NCBI RefSeq assembly: GCF_015356115.1
Contig: NZ_CP063056.1
Location: 2,170,001-2,234,000, forward strand
Direction of reading: 5' to 3'
Length of the DNA: 64,000 nucleotides
DNA from: Rodentibacter haemolyticus
Lineage (GTDB): Bacteria > Pseudomonadota > Gammaproteobacteria > Enterobacterales > Pasteurellaceae
The translations under genes and the position numbers were made by a program. This document shows positions 23,877 to 33,789 of this stretch, in pieces. The notes beneath the pieces are model-generated. The model saw only the letters and a program-made list of their open reading frames with translations. It did not search any database and was not told the origin of the DNA. The first letter of the stretch is position 1; each line of letters opens with the position of its first letter.

Positions 23877-25202
23877 TTATTTATTCTTTTGATCCTTTGC
23901 TAATCCCACACCGTTATAACCGCGTTCGCGCATAATCACTTCTTTAGACTTGCGGATCATACTTTCAATCGTCATACCTTGTACTAAGATAGAGAAAGTA
24001 ACCACGGCGTATGTCATACCTAAAATCAGATCCCGCACATCCATATTTAGCCCTTCAATATAAGATTTTCCCATAGGAATGGAGAGTGCCATAGCAAGCG
24101 CGAGGCCGCCACGTAAGGCTCCCCAGGTAAGAACCCGTAGGGTGTAAGGGTTATATTTGCGGTAGCGTTTCATTATTTGGAAAGGTAGCCATACGCTGGC
24201 GTAACGACAAACCAGACAAATAGGAATAGCGAGAACAATTAAAATTAAGCCTTGCCATGAAACGTTAATCAGTAAAATCGCCAAACCGATTAGGATAAAT
24301 AATAAAGAGTTAAGAAAGTGATCGATCATTTCCCAAAAATGATCGAAATAGCGTTGGCTTTGCTTTGAAAAGCCGGTATAACGTGTCCAGTTACCGATTA
24401 GTATACCGGAAACGACCATTGCAAGCGCACCGGAAACATGGAGCAGATTTGCCAACATAAAACCCGCCGTAGGAATGGTTAAAGTTAATAAAATTTCCAA
24501 TGAGCCATCATCCGTGGCGGAAATTAAATAATGTGCAATTAAGCCGATGACAAAGCCGAATACGATACCGCCGAGGGCTTCTTTAAAGAAAAGGTGTAAT
24601 ATACCGCCGGCAGTCGGTTCTTGTCCGCCGAATGCAACGGCAAAAACGGTGGTAAAAATCACTAAGCCGATACCATCGTTAAATAGAGATTCTCCCTCTA
24701 CTTGCATTGATAACCGTTTTGGTGCTTTCAAGTTTTTAATAATCGCGAGTACGGCGATTGGGTCATCAGGCGAGATCAATGCGCCGAATAAAATACAATA
24801 GATTAAATCAATGTGCCAACCGAACAGTTGGGCTACGCCGTATGATAAAAAGCCAATAAAAAAAGTGGAAGCAAAAGTGGAGAAGAGGGCGAAAGTAGTG
24901 ATTTCCCATTTTTGATTTTTAAGTACCGGTAATTTTATACCCAAGGCGCCGGCAAATAATAAAAAACCTAAGATTCCGTTAAGTAGAAATTCTTTAAAAT
25001 CAATTCGCTCAATCACTTTAGTTGCAATATCGTCCAAATTAAACCAGTTCAAATAGCCTAATAAGACCAATATTAGCGAACCGACCATTGAAGTGGCGGT
25101 GATGGCAATTGTATATTGAATATTGTCGTTTATTTTTCGCGTAACAAAACTGATTAAAATCGCGATAGCGGTGAGAAAGCAGAGGTATGTGTAAATGTTC
25201 AT
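23877..25202 (-). CDS. CPA1 (NhaP-type) cation:proton antiporter
   Basis: A 441-residue inner-membrane protein with about 12 hydrophobic helices. The ion-binding segment GALISPDDPIAVLAI and the downstream VEGESLFNDGIGLVIF are CPA1 hallmarks, as is WGALRGGLALAMAL near the C-terminus. It most likely exchanges Na+ or K+ for H+. The C-terminal tail is short, with no regulatory TrkA-C domain. Monocistronic by position. Confidence 0.88.
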   Translation of the reverse strand: MNIYTYLCFLTAIAILISFVTRKINDNIQYTIAITATSMVGSLILVLLGYLNWFNLDDIATKVIERIDFKEFLLNGILGFLLFAGALGIKLPVLKNQKWEITTFALFSTFASTFFIGFLSYGVAQLFGWHIDLIYCILFGALISPDDPIAVLAIIKNLKAPKRLSMQVEGESLFNDGIGLVIFTTVFAVAFGGQEPTAGGILHLFFKEALGGIVFGFVIGLIAHYLISATDDGSLEILLTLTIPTAGFMLANLLHVSGALAMVVSGILIGNWTRYTGFSKQSQRYFDHFWEMIDHFLNSLLFILIGLAILLINVSWQGLILIVLAIPICLVCRYASVWLPFQIMKRYRKYNPYTLRVLTWGALRGGLALAMALSIPMGKSYIEGLNMDVRDLILGMTYAVVTFSILVQGMTIESMIRKSKEVIMRERGYNGVGLAKDQKNK

Positions 25203-25305
25203 ATATTATTCCTAAATAAAAGGATTATCTGATGGAGATTCAGCGGTTGCCTAGTATAAGTAAACTGCTATTATTTATAAAGATTGCTTTGAGAGAAATA
25301 AAATA

Positions 25306-26157
25306 ATGAAAAAGATTAATAAAATTTTTGCATTTTTACTCTTAATGGGTATTGCAATAGGAGCTTATCGTGTTAGCGGATTGCATATTTTTGAATCTCT
25401 TCAAATTATGCTAAAAAGTACCTCACAAAATCATTTTAAACGGATAAATCCGTCGTGTTTTATTAATGAGGCACTGAATCCGCCCTTAGAAAAAACACAT
25501 ATTCGTTTATTGAGCTGGAACATACATAAAGAGGCGGATAAAGGATGGCAGCAAGATTTAACACGTTTTGCACGAAATCAGGATTTTGTATTGTTACAAG
25601 AAGCGACACCGCAGCAAAATTTACCTTCATTTTCAACCGCACTTTTTGTTTCAAGCTTTGCTTATCAAGGGACAGCCTACGGCGTGAAAACATTTTCAAA
25701 AACGATACCTAAACGCTATTGCGGCATTTCGCAGCCTGAACCTTGGATTCATATTCCCAAAGTGGCAAATGCAGCACAATATTCGCTTAAAAATGGTGGT
25801 GAATTATGGGTAGTGAATGTTCATTTGATTAATTTTGAATGGCAACCGGAGGCCTATCGCACACAGTTGAAAAAGATTTTCTCATTGCTTGATAATCCTA
25901 AAAGTGCGGTCATTTTGGCGGGAGATTTTAATGCTTGGAATAAAGAGCGGAAAGCCATCTTAAACGAATTTATCCAAGAATTCGGTTTAAATGAGGTTTC
26001 TTTTTCGCAAGATGAGCGTGTGCGCTTCTTGGGTAATCCGCTTGATTATGTATTCGTGAGAGGAATGAAGATGCTTTCCTCAAAAACGGAACGGGTAGTG
26101 TCTTCCGATCATTCGCCGATTTGGGGGGAGTTTGAGATGGATATTCAAAAAGAGTGA
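25306..26157 (+). CDS. Endonuclease/exonuclease/phosphatase-family protein
   Basis: A 283-residue protein with an N-terminal signal anchor (IFAFLLLMGIAIGAYRVSG). The EEP fold motifs appear in order: LLSWNIHKE, VLLQEA, VNVHL, LAGDFNAW, LDYVFV and SSDHSPIW. This is the Mg-dependent phosphoesterase core shared by DNases and sphingomyelinases. The N-terminal anchor indicates action outside the cytoplasm; the substrate is not evident. It is divergent from the antiporter gene. Confidence 0.87.
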   Translation: MKKINKIFAFLLLMGIAIGAYRVSGLHIFESLQIMLKSTSQNHFKRINPSCFINEALNPPLEKTHIRLLSWNIHKEADKGWQQDLTRFARNQDFVLLQEATPQQNLPSFSTALFVSSFAYQGTAYGVKTFSKTIPKRYCGISQPEPWIHIPKVANAAQYSLKNGGELWVVNVHLINFEWQPEAYRTQLKKIFSLLDNPKSAVILAGDFNAWNKERKAILNEFIQEFGLNEVSFSQDERVRFLGNPLDYVFVRGMKMLSSKTERVVSSDHSPIWGEFEMDIQKE

Positions 26158-26176
26158 GGGTTGTATTGATAAGTAC

Positions 26177-26216
26177 AAAAGCTCAAATCAAATTTTGTTT
26201 GAGCTTTTATTTTTTG
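26177..26216. terminator. Terminator hairpin
   Basis: AAAAGCTCAAA/TTTGAGCTTTT with flanking A and T tracts lies between convergent genes and should work in both directions. Confidence 0.85.
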
Positions 26217-26223
26217 GGGAACA

Positions 26224-26568
26224 TTAACGCTTACGTTTTTTGGTTTTTTTGACTGTTCGTTTGCTTTTTTTCACCGTCGTTATCGTACCTTTTTTAAAGC
26301 CGTCTTCCCACGCCTGAATTGCAGCTTTTTCAACTTTTCCGCAATAAGCGATTCGTTGAGCTAAGATTTTTTGTTTGTAGGCTGCGTGTTTTTGCCCAAC
26401 ACCGAACCCGTCTAAATACCAATCGTCTATATCATTACAAGCGGCGATATTTAAGCGTTTTTCATAACCGTTGATATTAAAAGGTTTGCGTGAGTTGGAG
26501 GGCGTTTCGTTGGAAACCGCACAACCTGCCAGTAAAAGTGCGGTCAGAAAAATAGTTGTTTTCTTCAT
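26224..26568 (-). CDS. Small lipoprotein with basic C-terminus
   Basis: A 114-residue protein with a lipoprotein signal MKKTTIFLTALLLAGC (lipobox LAGC), two further cysteines (IAACND, IAYCGK) and an extremely basic tail (VKKSKRTVKKTKKRKR). The start at 26568 opens the signal peptide; an ATG seven codons upstream is possible. I do not recognise a named family, though the WYLDGFGVGQKHA and AWEDGFKKG stretches resemble small DUF2799-type lipoproteins. An uptake sequence overlaps the LTALLL codons. Confidence 0.7.
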   Translation of the reverse strand: MKKTTIFLTALLLAGCAVSNETPSNSRKPFNINGYEKRLNIAACNDIDDWYLDGFGVGQKHAAYKQKILAQRIAYCGKVEKAAIQAWEDGFKKGTITTVKKSKRTVKKTKKRKR

Positions 26569-26789
26569 TATTTTCTCTCTATTTGTCAAGGATCATATTC
26601 GCGTAATAAGCCACCCGTTCAAGGGCGCGTCATCTAATTGTTTATTGTCGTATTTGATGAACGCTGGCTTCTTTGTTTTTTACGCAGAAAAAACGGGGCG
26701 CTAGACTAACACTAAAGTTTACGGAAATCATCAAAATATTTGTGGTTTTTTTGATTTTAATGAGATGTAGGCGGGGAGACCAAAAGTAA

Positions 26790-26820
26790 AAATTTGAGCC
26801 GGATAAACTCGGCTCAAACT
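26790..26820 (-). terminator. Terminator of the letAB transcript
   Basis: TTGAGCCGAG/CTCGGCTCAA-type stem (TTTGAGCC ... GGCTCAAA) followed on the minus strand by ATTTTTACTTTT. It lies just downstream of letB. The rest of 26569-26874 holds a weaker hairpin (26832-26855) and no convincing gene. Confidence 0.7.
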
Positions 26821-26874
26821 GAAAGTGTATATCAACCTCCATTTTGAGGTTGATTAAAGTGCGGTCAGAAATCC

Positions 26875-29553
26875 TTATGGATTTGAAGAAGGCAAGGCAC
26901 CGCTGTTCCATGTCGGAGATTCTGCCGGGCGTTTAATTTGTAATAAGAAACGTTGGTTTGCAGAAGCTTGCGGTTGAACAATATGACTTGATGGCGTTGA
27001 GAATGAAATGCCGCCTTTTAGTAATTGTTGTACGCTGCCGGTATTAAATTCCGCCCCTTTCCAGCCTAAGCTGAAATCATAGCCTGATGATATCCAAAAC
27101 TCGGAATTTTTACGTACGAGGTGTTGGTATTTCGGCATAATAACAATGTGAATTAACACGCGATCGCCTAAGCTGTTTAGGTCGAATTTTCGAATTGTCC
27201 CGACTTCAACACCACGGTAAAGTACCGGTGAACCTTCGGTAAGGTTCAGCGCATCGTTTGTTTCAAGAATAAAAGGCACACCGTTGTTGTATTTACTGCG
27301 GTTTGCCGATGTTTGTGTGAGATTAAACTGCGTTTGAGTTTTTCCTTTCCCTATCTCTACATCAATATAAGGCTGTAAAAGACTATCTAAGTTTTCTATT
27401 GCACCGGCTGAAATTTGCGGTGAAATGATCTTAAATGTTGAGCCTTCTTTTGCAATCATTCCCATATAAGCAGGGTTGATGAGTGCTTTGGCGATGATTT
27501 TGTGTGATTTTGTATCCAGTGTAATACTTTCAATTTCACCAATTGATAAGCCTAGATAGCGTAAATTCATTCCTTTGCTAAGATTGCCGGCATCATCTGT
27601 GATAAGGGTGATCGATTGTCCGGCTGATTTTGCACGTAATTCGTTCGAATAAAGGGTTTTGTTTTTCCCGGTTCCGCTATTATCAAAACTAATCGCACCT
27701 TTTAATGATCGGGCAATCGGGGTCGCTTGAATGCTGATTCCTTTTGGCGTGATGTCTATTTGTGCAGCACTTTCTACCCAGAATAGGCTTTTATCTGTCA
27801 GTAAATGTTTGTAAGGCGGATAAATGTAAACATCCACATTAAAATGGTTGGTTTGCGGCTGAATGTTTGTGATTTTTCCTACTTCATATTGTCGATAAAG
27901 CACAATAGAGCCTTTATTGATGCTTGGCAAGGTTGATGTTTTTAAGGTGATACTTGGTTCAACCAACTTGCCCGTAATGCCTGATTCTGCATTTTGTGCG
28001 TCTTTATAAAGCGGATAACTGTTGAGTGCCTCTCCCAAGCCTTTTTTCGCAATAATCCGAATGCCGCCCTGCAACCATTTTTCCGGATGAGCGGATTCAA
28101 AGCGAACTCCATCCACGCCGAGACTTACATCAAAGTTTGATGCCGCCACGAAAAGGGTATTAGGATTAATTAAATTACGATATGCCGCTGCAATGGCAAT
28201 TTCATATTCCACACCATCCACATCAATTTTTTGTTTAACAATTTCACCGATAGCAATGTTGTTGTAATACACATTTTGTCCTTCGGACACGCCGTAGCTT
28301 TCCGGTGCGGTAAGTTTCACCACAAGTGTATTCGGTTCTTTTAACAGTAATTCATTTTCTTTAATGACATTAAATTGTAATTTTTCTTGACCATCGCCGG
28401 GGATAATTTCTAAATAATCGCCACGGAAGAAACGTTGCGGATTTGTTAAATCACCAAGATTCGGTTTTCTATTGCGTAAAATAATATGTGAATTGGTTTT
28501 TAATAAATTGGCTTGATTAGGATCGATTAATAATGTGCCTTTCAGCATATCTTTATTGTTTTCCACCGTAGTAAGAGAGGAAAGGATACCGATTTTATGG
28601 TCTTGATAGTACACACCTGTGTGATCGGCTTCTAATCCGCTCAAAGTCGGAATGGTCACTTCAACTTCAATACCGCGTTTTGCCGCCTGTAAGTTGGCAT
28701 AAAGCGTATAAGTCGTGTTTTCTTCCGCTTTCGGGCTATTTGCCGGGGAATCAAAGGAAATCGCACCTTGCACAATCGCATTAACGCTTTCCATACTAAA
28801 ATTTAAACCGGCAGGGCTAATGTTGGCAGTTACACCGCTGATGTTCCAAAAACGCGAATCTTTTTTCACAAAATGGGAATATTCTTTATCAACAACCACA
28901 TCAATTTCTACTTTGTTGTTTTCATTGATTCGATAATCATAAATTTTACCCACCGGTAATTTTTTAAAATAAACCGATGCACCGATAGAAATTGAACCTA
29001 GATCATCGGAGGTTAAATGAATGAGTAGATCGCCCGGGGTAACCTGCGCAATAGGCCCTTTTTCTTGCGCGATAAAAGTATCTTCACTCTCGCCGTCCCC
29101 CGGTTGTAGCGTAATATAGTTTCCGGAAACAAGGGAGTCTAACCCTGAAATACCGGCAAGGGAAACGCTTGGTTGCACCACCCAAAATTTTGTATTTTCA
29201 CGCAGCACGCCGGTTGCTTCCGGATAAATATTCGCAATCACCTCCACTTTTTGCATGTTGTCGGTAAAGTTTACTTTCTTCACGACACCGATTTGTAAGC
29301 CTTGATAACGAATTGGCGTTTTATCCGCCACTAAACCGGCACCATTAGTGAAGGTGATTTTTATACTTTTGCCTTGCTCTTCCACGATTTGAAAAAATAA
29401 AATTGCACCGATACAAAGGGCAATAAAAGGCAAGAGCCAAAATGGCGATACCTTTCTATTTTTACGTAAAACCGCTTTAACGGTTTTATATTGCGAATCT
29501 ACGTTTGAAAGCGAATTTGAGGCTTCTTTATTCGTTTGTTGTTTTTCGGTCAT
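26875..29553 (-). CDS. letB: Intermembrane lipid transport protein LetB (YebT), seven MCE domains
   Basis: An 892-residue protein with one N-terminal transmembrane helix (WLLPFIALCIGAILFF) and seven tandem MCE domains. Each repeats a GxxVxYxGxxVG-like motif, for example DKTPIRYQGLQIG, ENQNVYYNNIAIG-type and EGSPVLYRGVEVGTI. E. coli LetB has 877 residues and seven MCE rings forming a periplasmic tunnel between membranes; PqiB has only three. Its start overlaps the letA stop by 26 bp, so the genes are coupled. Confidence 0.92.
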   Translation of the reverse strand: MTEKQQTNKEASNSLSNVDSQYKTVKAVLRKNRKVSPFWLLPFIALCIGAILFFQIVEEQGKSIKITFTNGAGLVADKTPIRYQGLQIGVVKKVNFTDNMQKVEVIANIYPEATGVLRENTKFWVVQPSVSLAGISGLDSLVSGNYITLQPGDGESEDTFIAQEKGPIAQVTPGDLLIHLTSDDLGSISIGASVYFKKLPVGKIYDYRINENNKVEIDVVVDKEYSHFVKKDSRFWNISGVTANISPAGLNFSMESVNAIVQGAISFDSPANSPKAEENTTYTLYANLQAAKRGIEVEVTIPTLSGLEADHTGVYYQDHKIGILSSLTTVENNKDMLKGTLLIDPNQANLLKTNSHIILRNRKPNLGDLTNPQRFFRGDYLEIIPGDGQEKLQFNVIKENELLLKEPNTLVVKLTAPESYGVSEGQNVYYNNIAIGEIVKQKIDVDGVEYEIAIAAAYRNLINPNTLFVAASNFDVSLGVDGVRFESAHPEKWLQGGIRIIAKKGLGEALNSYPLYKDAQNAESGITGKLVEPSITLKTSTLPSINKGSIVLYRQYEVGKITNIQPQTNHFNVDVYIYPPYKHLLTDKSLFWVESAAQIDITPKGISIQATPIARSLKGAISFDNSGTGKNKTLYSNELRAKSAGQSITLITDDAGNLSKGMNLRYLGLSIGEIESITLDTKSHKIIAKALINPAYMGMIAKEGSTFKIISPQISAGAIENLDSLLQPYIDVEIGKGKTQTQFNLTQTSANRSKYNNGVPFILETNDALNLTEGSPVLYRGVEVGTIRKFDLNSLGDRVLIHIVIMPKYQHLVRKNSEFWISSGYDFSLGWKGAEFNTGSVQQLLKGGISFSTPSSHIVQPQASANQRFLLQIKRPAESPTWNSGALPSSNP

Positions 29554-30790
29554 AAATTTTCCAAATAAATCGACTATCGAATTGTGAGGTTGAAATCATT
29601 GTTAAAAAAACGGCTGCACCAAAATAAAAAGCCGCCGGGCCTACAGTAAAATTAATAATTTGTCCGCGTGTAACAAGTGACATCATTAATGCAAGAACAA
29701 ATAAATCGAGCATTGACCAACGTCCGACAAAATGAACGATATGTAATAAACGCATTTGCCATTTTATGGAGTGTCGCCAATTGAAATGAACGCAAGCAAG
29801 CAAATAAAGCATAATTAAAATTTTGCTAATGGGGACAAAAATACTGGCGAAAAAAACGACAAAGGCAACAAAGTAGCTTTTCATCTCGATAAATGATATC
29901 ACACCCGACATAAGCGTATCTTCTGATAATGCTCCTGCTAAATAGACACCGGAAATCGGTAGAAGATTAGCCGGGAAAAGCATGACGATACCGGCGATAA
30001 GTGTTGCCCAAACACGTTGCAACTTTATGGATTCGGGTAAATCTAAACGAGAATCGCAGCGAGGGCAAGTCGAATATCCATACTGACGTTTTATTGCCGA
30101 ATGGGGGAAAGAATAATTGCAAGAAGCGCATAGTTCAATATGTTCAAGGTTTGAATAGGTTTTGTTATGTTCGGGATAAAAGTCATTCCAGAGTTCGTCT
30201 AAATTGATTTTGATAAATAATAATGTTGTTAAAAGAGCCGTAAATACAAAAGCAATTAAATAAACATCGATTTCCAGAGCGGCATATTCACGGACTTTAA
30301 ACATAGATACGCCCAGTGCTACGAGATATACATCAAACATAACCCAAGGTTTAATGTAACCTAAAAACAGTAGAACATTACGCGGACGAATCCCAAGTAA
30401 TTTTGAGAACCACAGCATTAAGACTAAAATTGCAAAGGAAATCGGCATTAATACGGCACAAATAAAAACTAAAAAAGCGGTATATTCATAGCCTGCCGTT
30501 GCCATTTTCCAAATGCCTTCCCACACAGAGGCATCGACTTTTACACCGAGTAAATCAATACTTAATAGAGGAAAGCTTAGTGCAAAAGGCATTAAAATAA
30601 GAATTGATAATGCAATCATTGCACAGCGATGCAATGACCAACGGTTCGTTGTGCTTAATGTGTGATGGCAGCGTGGGCATTCCGCGTGTTCATTTTGTGG
30701 CAAAGGATAAATAATAGAGACGATCTCATCACATTCCCCACAACGGGTAATTTTATAGCTGGCATTGGATAAATTCGGAATCGTCGTCAT
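29528..30790 (-). CDS. letA: LetA (YebS/PqiA-like) inner-membrane partner of LetB
   Basis: A 420-residue protein with two PqiA domains, each a zinc ribbon plus about four transmembrane helices. The ribbons are CGEC...CPRC (residues about 17-42) and CASC...CPRC (about 218-246). Paired with LetB, it is thought to load or receive lipid at the inner membrane. The leader contains an uptake sequence. Confidence 0.9.
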   Translation of the reverse strand: MTTIPNLSNASYKITRCGECDEIVSIIYPLPQNEHAECPRCHHTLSTTNRWSLHRCAMIALSILILMPFALSFPLLSIDLLGVKVDASVWEGIWKMATAGYEYTAFLVFICAVLMPISFAILVLMLWFSKLLGIRPRNVLLFLGYIKPWVMFDVYLVALGVSMFKVREYAALEIDVYLIAFVFTALLTTLLFIKINLDELWNDFYPEHNKTYSNLEHIELCASCNYSFPHSAIKRQYGYSTCPRCDSRLDLPESIKLQRVWATLIAGIVMLFPANLLPISGVYLAGALSEDTLMSGVISFIEMKSYFVAFVVFFASIFVPISKILIMLYLLACVHFNWRHSIKWQMRLLHIVHFVGRWSMLDLFVLALMMSLVTRGQIINFTVGPAAFYFGAAVFLTMISTSQFDSRFIWKIYDRKTTNE

Positions 30791-31000
30791 TATTGTCTCT
30801 TTTTACGAATAAAAGTGCGGTCGGAAAAAGCCGTATTTTAGTCTGAACCCTCCCTATTTGTGAAGTTAAATGCGTGAAGGTTTATTAAAATTGGCTCCTT
30901 GAGAGAAAAACTTAATGGCCAAGCCTGTTCGAATCATTGTCAATTCTCATAAAAGTGCGATAAAATGCATGGGTTTTTATTTTCAATTCTAGGACAACAG

Positions 31001-31639
31001 ATGACAGATTCTCAACTCGACGCTCAAATTTCGGAAACATCATTAGATGTTCAAAAGCTAACGAATAATAAAGAAATCATTGCCTATTTAGCAGAAAAAT
31101 TTCCACTTTGTTTTATTTTGGAAGGGGAAGCCAAACCGTTAAAAATCGGTTTATTTCAAGATTTAGCCGAAGCGTTAAAAGATGATGAGCGTGTAAGCAA
31201 AACCCAATTGCGCCACGCTCTTCGTCAATATACATCAAACTGGCGTTATTTACATGGTTGTCGCGAAGGTGCGGAACGAGTAGATTTATACGGTAATCCG
31301 GCAGGCGTGTTGGAGGCGGAACACGTTGTACATGCTGCGGCGCAACTTGCTGAAGCAAAAGCAAAATTTGCGGAAAAACGTAAAGCGGAATTGGCTGCGA
31401 AAAAAGCGCAACAAAAGCGTCAACCACGCCGTCCGAATAACCCGAAAGCAGCACGTAAACCGAAAATTGAATTAAGTGCGGTTGATTTTTCCACACTTTC
31501 TAAAGGTTCAATCGTTAAAGTGAAAGTGGGCGAGCATGCTAAAAAAGCAACTGTTGTTGAGGTTCTAAAAGAATCGGCACGTGTTGAGCTTGAAAACGGT
31601 TTAGTGATGAATATTACGGCTGATCGTTTATTCGCATAA
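31001..31639 (+). CDS. proQ: RNA chaperone ProQ
   Basis: A 212-residue FinO/ProQ-domain RNA-binding protein. The start at 31001 has AGGA at good spacing; an ATG 12 codons upstream does not. The N-terminal FinO domain includes EKFPLCFILEGEAKPLKIGL and LRQYTSNWRYLHG. A lysine/alanine-rich linker follows, then a Tudor-like C-terminal domain (KGSIVKVKVGEHAKKATVVE). The stop overlaps an ATG of the prc frame. proQ-prc adjacency is the conserved gammaproteobacterial order. Confidence 0.95.
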   Translation: MTDSQLDAQISETSLDVQKLTNNKEIIAYLAEKFPLCFILEGEAKPLKIGLFQDLAEALKDDERVSKTQLRHALRQYTSNWRYLHGCREGAERVDLYGNPAGVLEAEHVVHAAAQLAEAKAKFAEKRKAELAAKKAQQKRQPRRPNNPKAARKPKIELSAVDFSTLSKGSIVKVKVGEHAKKATVVEVLKESARVELENGLVMNITADRLFA

Positions 31640-31665
31640 TGTTATTTTCTTATCGGAAAGGGCAA

Positions 31666-33726
31666 ATGAAATTGATAATGACCAAAAATATTTTGGCAAC
31701 GGCGGTATTAAGTGCGTTGCTTTTTCATTCAAGTACTGGTTTTGCTGTTGCGCCAAAGCTGAAGCCAAGTGATATAAATATTCCTTCTGCCACAGAAGAA
31801 AACCAACTTGCGACAAAGCGTGCGACAACACGTTTAACGCAATCTCACTATCGTAAATTTCAACTTGATGATGCCTTTTCTGAAAAGATTTTTGATCGTT
31901 ACATTAAAAGCTTAGATTATAGCCGTAACACTTTTTTACAATCGGATATTGATACATTACGTCAGAAATACGGCTCGCAATTGGATGATCAGTTAAACCA
32001 AGGTGATCTTTCCGCAGCTTTCGCTATTTATGATTTGATGATGAAACGTCGTTATGAACGTTATGCTTACGCCCTTTCGTTATTGGATAAGGAACCTCGC
32101 TTGGATGGTCAGGATCAAATTGAGATCGATCGTGAAAAAGCGAATTTTCCAAAAACAGAGGAAGAGGCGAATCGCCTTTGGGAAGAGCGTGTTAAGAATG
32201 ATGTGATTAACCTGAAATTAAAAGATAAAAAATGGTCTGAGATTAAAGATAAACTCACCAAACGTTATAATTTGGCTATTCGCCGTCTCACCCAAACCAA
32301 AGCGGATGATATTGTTCAGGTTTACTTAAATGCTTTTGCCCGTGAGATCGATCCGCATACAAGCTATCTTGCACCACGTACAGCGAAAAGCTTTAATGAA
32401 AGTATGAACCTTTCTTTAGAAGGTATCGGTGCAACTTTGCAATCGGAAGATGATGAAACCATTATTAAATCTCTTGTACCCGGTGCCCCGGCTGCACGCA
32501 GTAAAAAAATTCAAGCCGGCGATAAAATTGTTGGTGTGGGTCAAGGAAAAGGGGAAATCGAAGACATCATCGGGTGGCGTCTAGAAGATATTGTTGACAA
32601 AATCAAAGGTAAAAAAGGCACTAAAGTTCGCTTGGAGATTGAACCGGCAAAAGGTGGCAAATCACGGATTATCACTTTAGTTCGTGATAAGGTACGTATT
32701 GAAGATCAAGCTGCGAAATTGACCGTTGAAAAAGTAAAAGGTGAAAATGTCGGTGTTATTAAAATTCCAAGCTTTTACATCGGCTTAACGGAGGATGTGA
32801 AAAAATTATTAACGAAAGCCGAGAAAAAGCAGGTTAAAGGCTTAATTGTTGATTTACGCGAGAACGGTGGGGGAGCATTGACCGAAGCTGTTGCATTGAG
32901 CGGTTTATTTATTACTGATGGGCCGGTGGTGCAAGTTCGTGACGCTTATCAACGTATTCGTGTTCACGAAGATGATGATCGGGCGGAGCAATATAAAGGC
33001 CCGTTAATTGTGATGATTAACCGTTTTAGCGCATCGGCTTCAGAGATTTTTGCCGCGGCAATGCAAGATTACAACCGCGGAATTGTGGTGGGGCAAAATA
33101 CCTTTGGTAAGGGTACGGTTCAACAAAGTCGTTCTTTGAATTTCGTTTATGACTTGGATCAAACGCCGCTGGGGGTTTTACAATATACAATCCAAAAATT
33201 CTATCGTATTAACGGGGGGTCAACACAATTAAAAGGTGTTGCTGCCGATATTAAATTCCCTGAAATTATTGATGCGAAAGAAAATGGGGAAGAAAAAGAA
33301 GATAATGCGTTGCCTTGGGATAAAATTCCTGAGGCCACTTATTCTGAAGCAGGCAATGTTCATCAATATATTCCGGAATTAAATAAAAATCATTTGGCGC
33401 GCATTGCGAAAGATCCGGAATTTATTGCGTTGAATGAGGAATTGAAAATCCGTGATGAACGTCGTGATCGTAAATTTCTTTCTTTAAATTATCAGGAACG
33501 CAAAGCGGAAAATGATCAAGATGAAGCAAGACGTTTGAAAGATATCAATGAGCGTTTTAAACGTGAAGGCAAAAAGCCGCTTAAAGATATTGATAATTTG
33601 CCGAAAGATTATGAGGCACCGGATTTCTTCTTGAAAGAAGCGGAGAAAATGGTTGCAGATTTGATAAAACTGAGTATAAAACAAGAAAAAACAGAGACAA
33701 ATCTTCAGCTATCGGATAAAAAATAA
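31666..33726 (+). CDS. prc: Tail-specific carboxy-terminal protease Prc (Tsp)
   Basis: A periplasmic S41 protease of about 686 residues. ATG 31666 has a GGAAAGG site; ATG 31639, overlapping the proQ stop, is the longer alternative (695 residues). The signal peptide continues through ILATAVLSALLFHSSTGFAV. A PDZ domain (about residues 240-320, QAGDKIVGVGQGKGEI) precedes the catalytic domain, with the serine in NRFSASASEIF and the lysine in TFGKGTVQ. A long C-terminal DUF3340-type region follows. Known role: trimming of lipoproteins and peptidoglycan enzymes such as FtsI and MepS. Confidence 0.93.
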   Translation: MKLIMTKNILATAVLSALLFHSSTGFAVAPKLKPSDINIPSATEENQLATKRATTRLTQSHYRKFQLDDAFSEKIFDRYIKSLDYSRNTFLQSDIDTLRQKYGSQLDDQLNQGDLSAAFAIYDLMMKRRYERYAYALSLLDKEPRLDGQDQIEIDREKANFPKTEEEANRLWEERVKNDVINLKLKDKKWSEIKDKLTKRYNLAIRRLTQTKADDIVQVYLNAFAREIDPHTSYLAPRTAKSFNESMNLSLEGIGATLQSEDDETIIKSLVPGAPAARSKKIQAGDKIVGVGQGKGEIEDIIGWRLEDIVDKIKGKKGTKVRLEIEPAKGGKSRIITLVRDKVRIEDQAAKLTVEKVKGENVGVIKIPSFYIGLTEDVKKLLTKAEKKQVKGLIVDLRENGGGALTEAVALSGLFITDGPVVQVRDAYQRIRVHEDDDRAEQYKGPLIVMINRFSASASEIFAAAMQDYNRGIVVGQNTFGKGTVQQSRSLNFVYDLDQTPLGVLQYTIQKFYRINGGSTQLKGVAADIKFPEIIDAKENGEEKEDNALPWDKIPEATYSEAGNVHQYIPELNKNHLARIAKDPEFIALNEELKIRDERRDRKFLSLNYQERKAENDQDEARRLKDINERFKREGKKPLKDIDNLPKDYEAPDFFLKEAEKMVADLIKLSIKQEKTETNLQLSDKK

Positions 33727-33736
33727 TAATTTTTTT

Positions 33737-33765
33737 GATCGCGTTTGAATAAAACGCGATCTTTT
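33737..33765 (+). terminator. prc terminator
   Basis: GATCGCGTTT/AAACGCGATC stem, six-base loop, then CTTTT; a T run also flanks the left side, so it may work both ways. Confidence 0.85.
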
Positions 33766-33789
33766 CTATAAATCTTTAAAGGAACTTTT

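Noticed and set aside
26642..26911. An 89-codon minus-strand frame overlapping the letB 3' end
   Set aside because: It overlaps letB in another frame and spans the letAB terminator.
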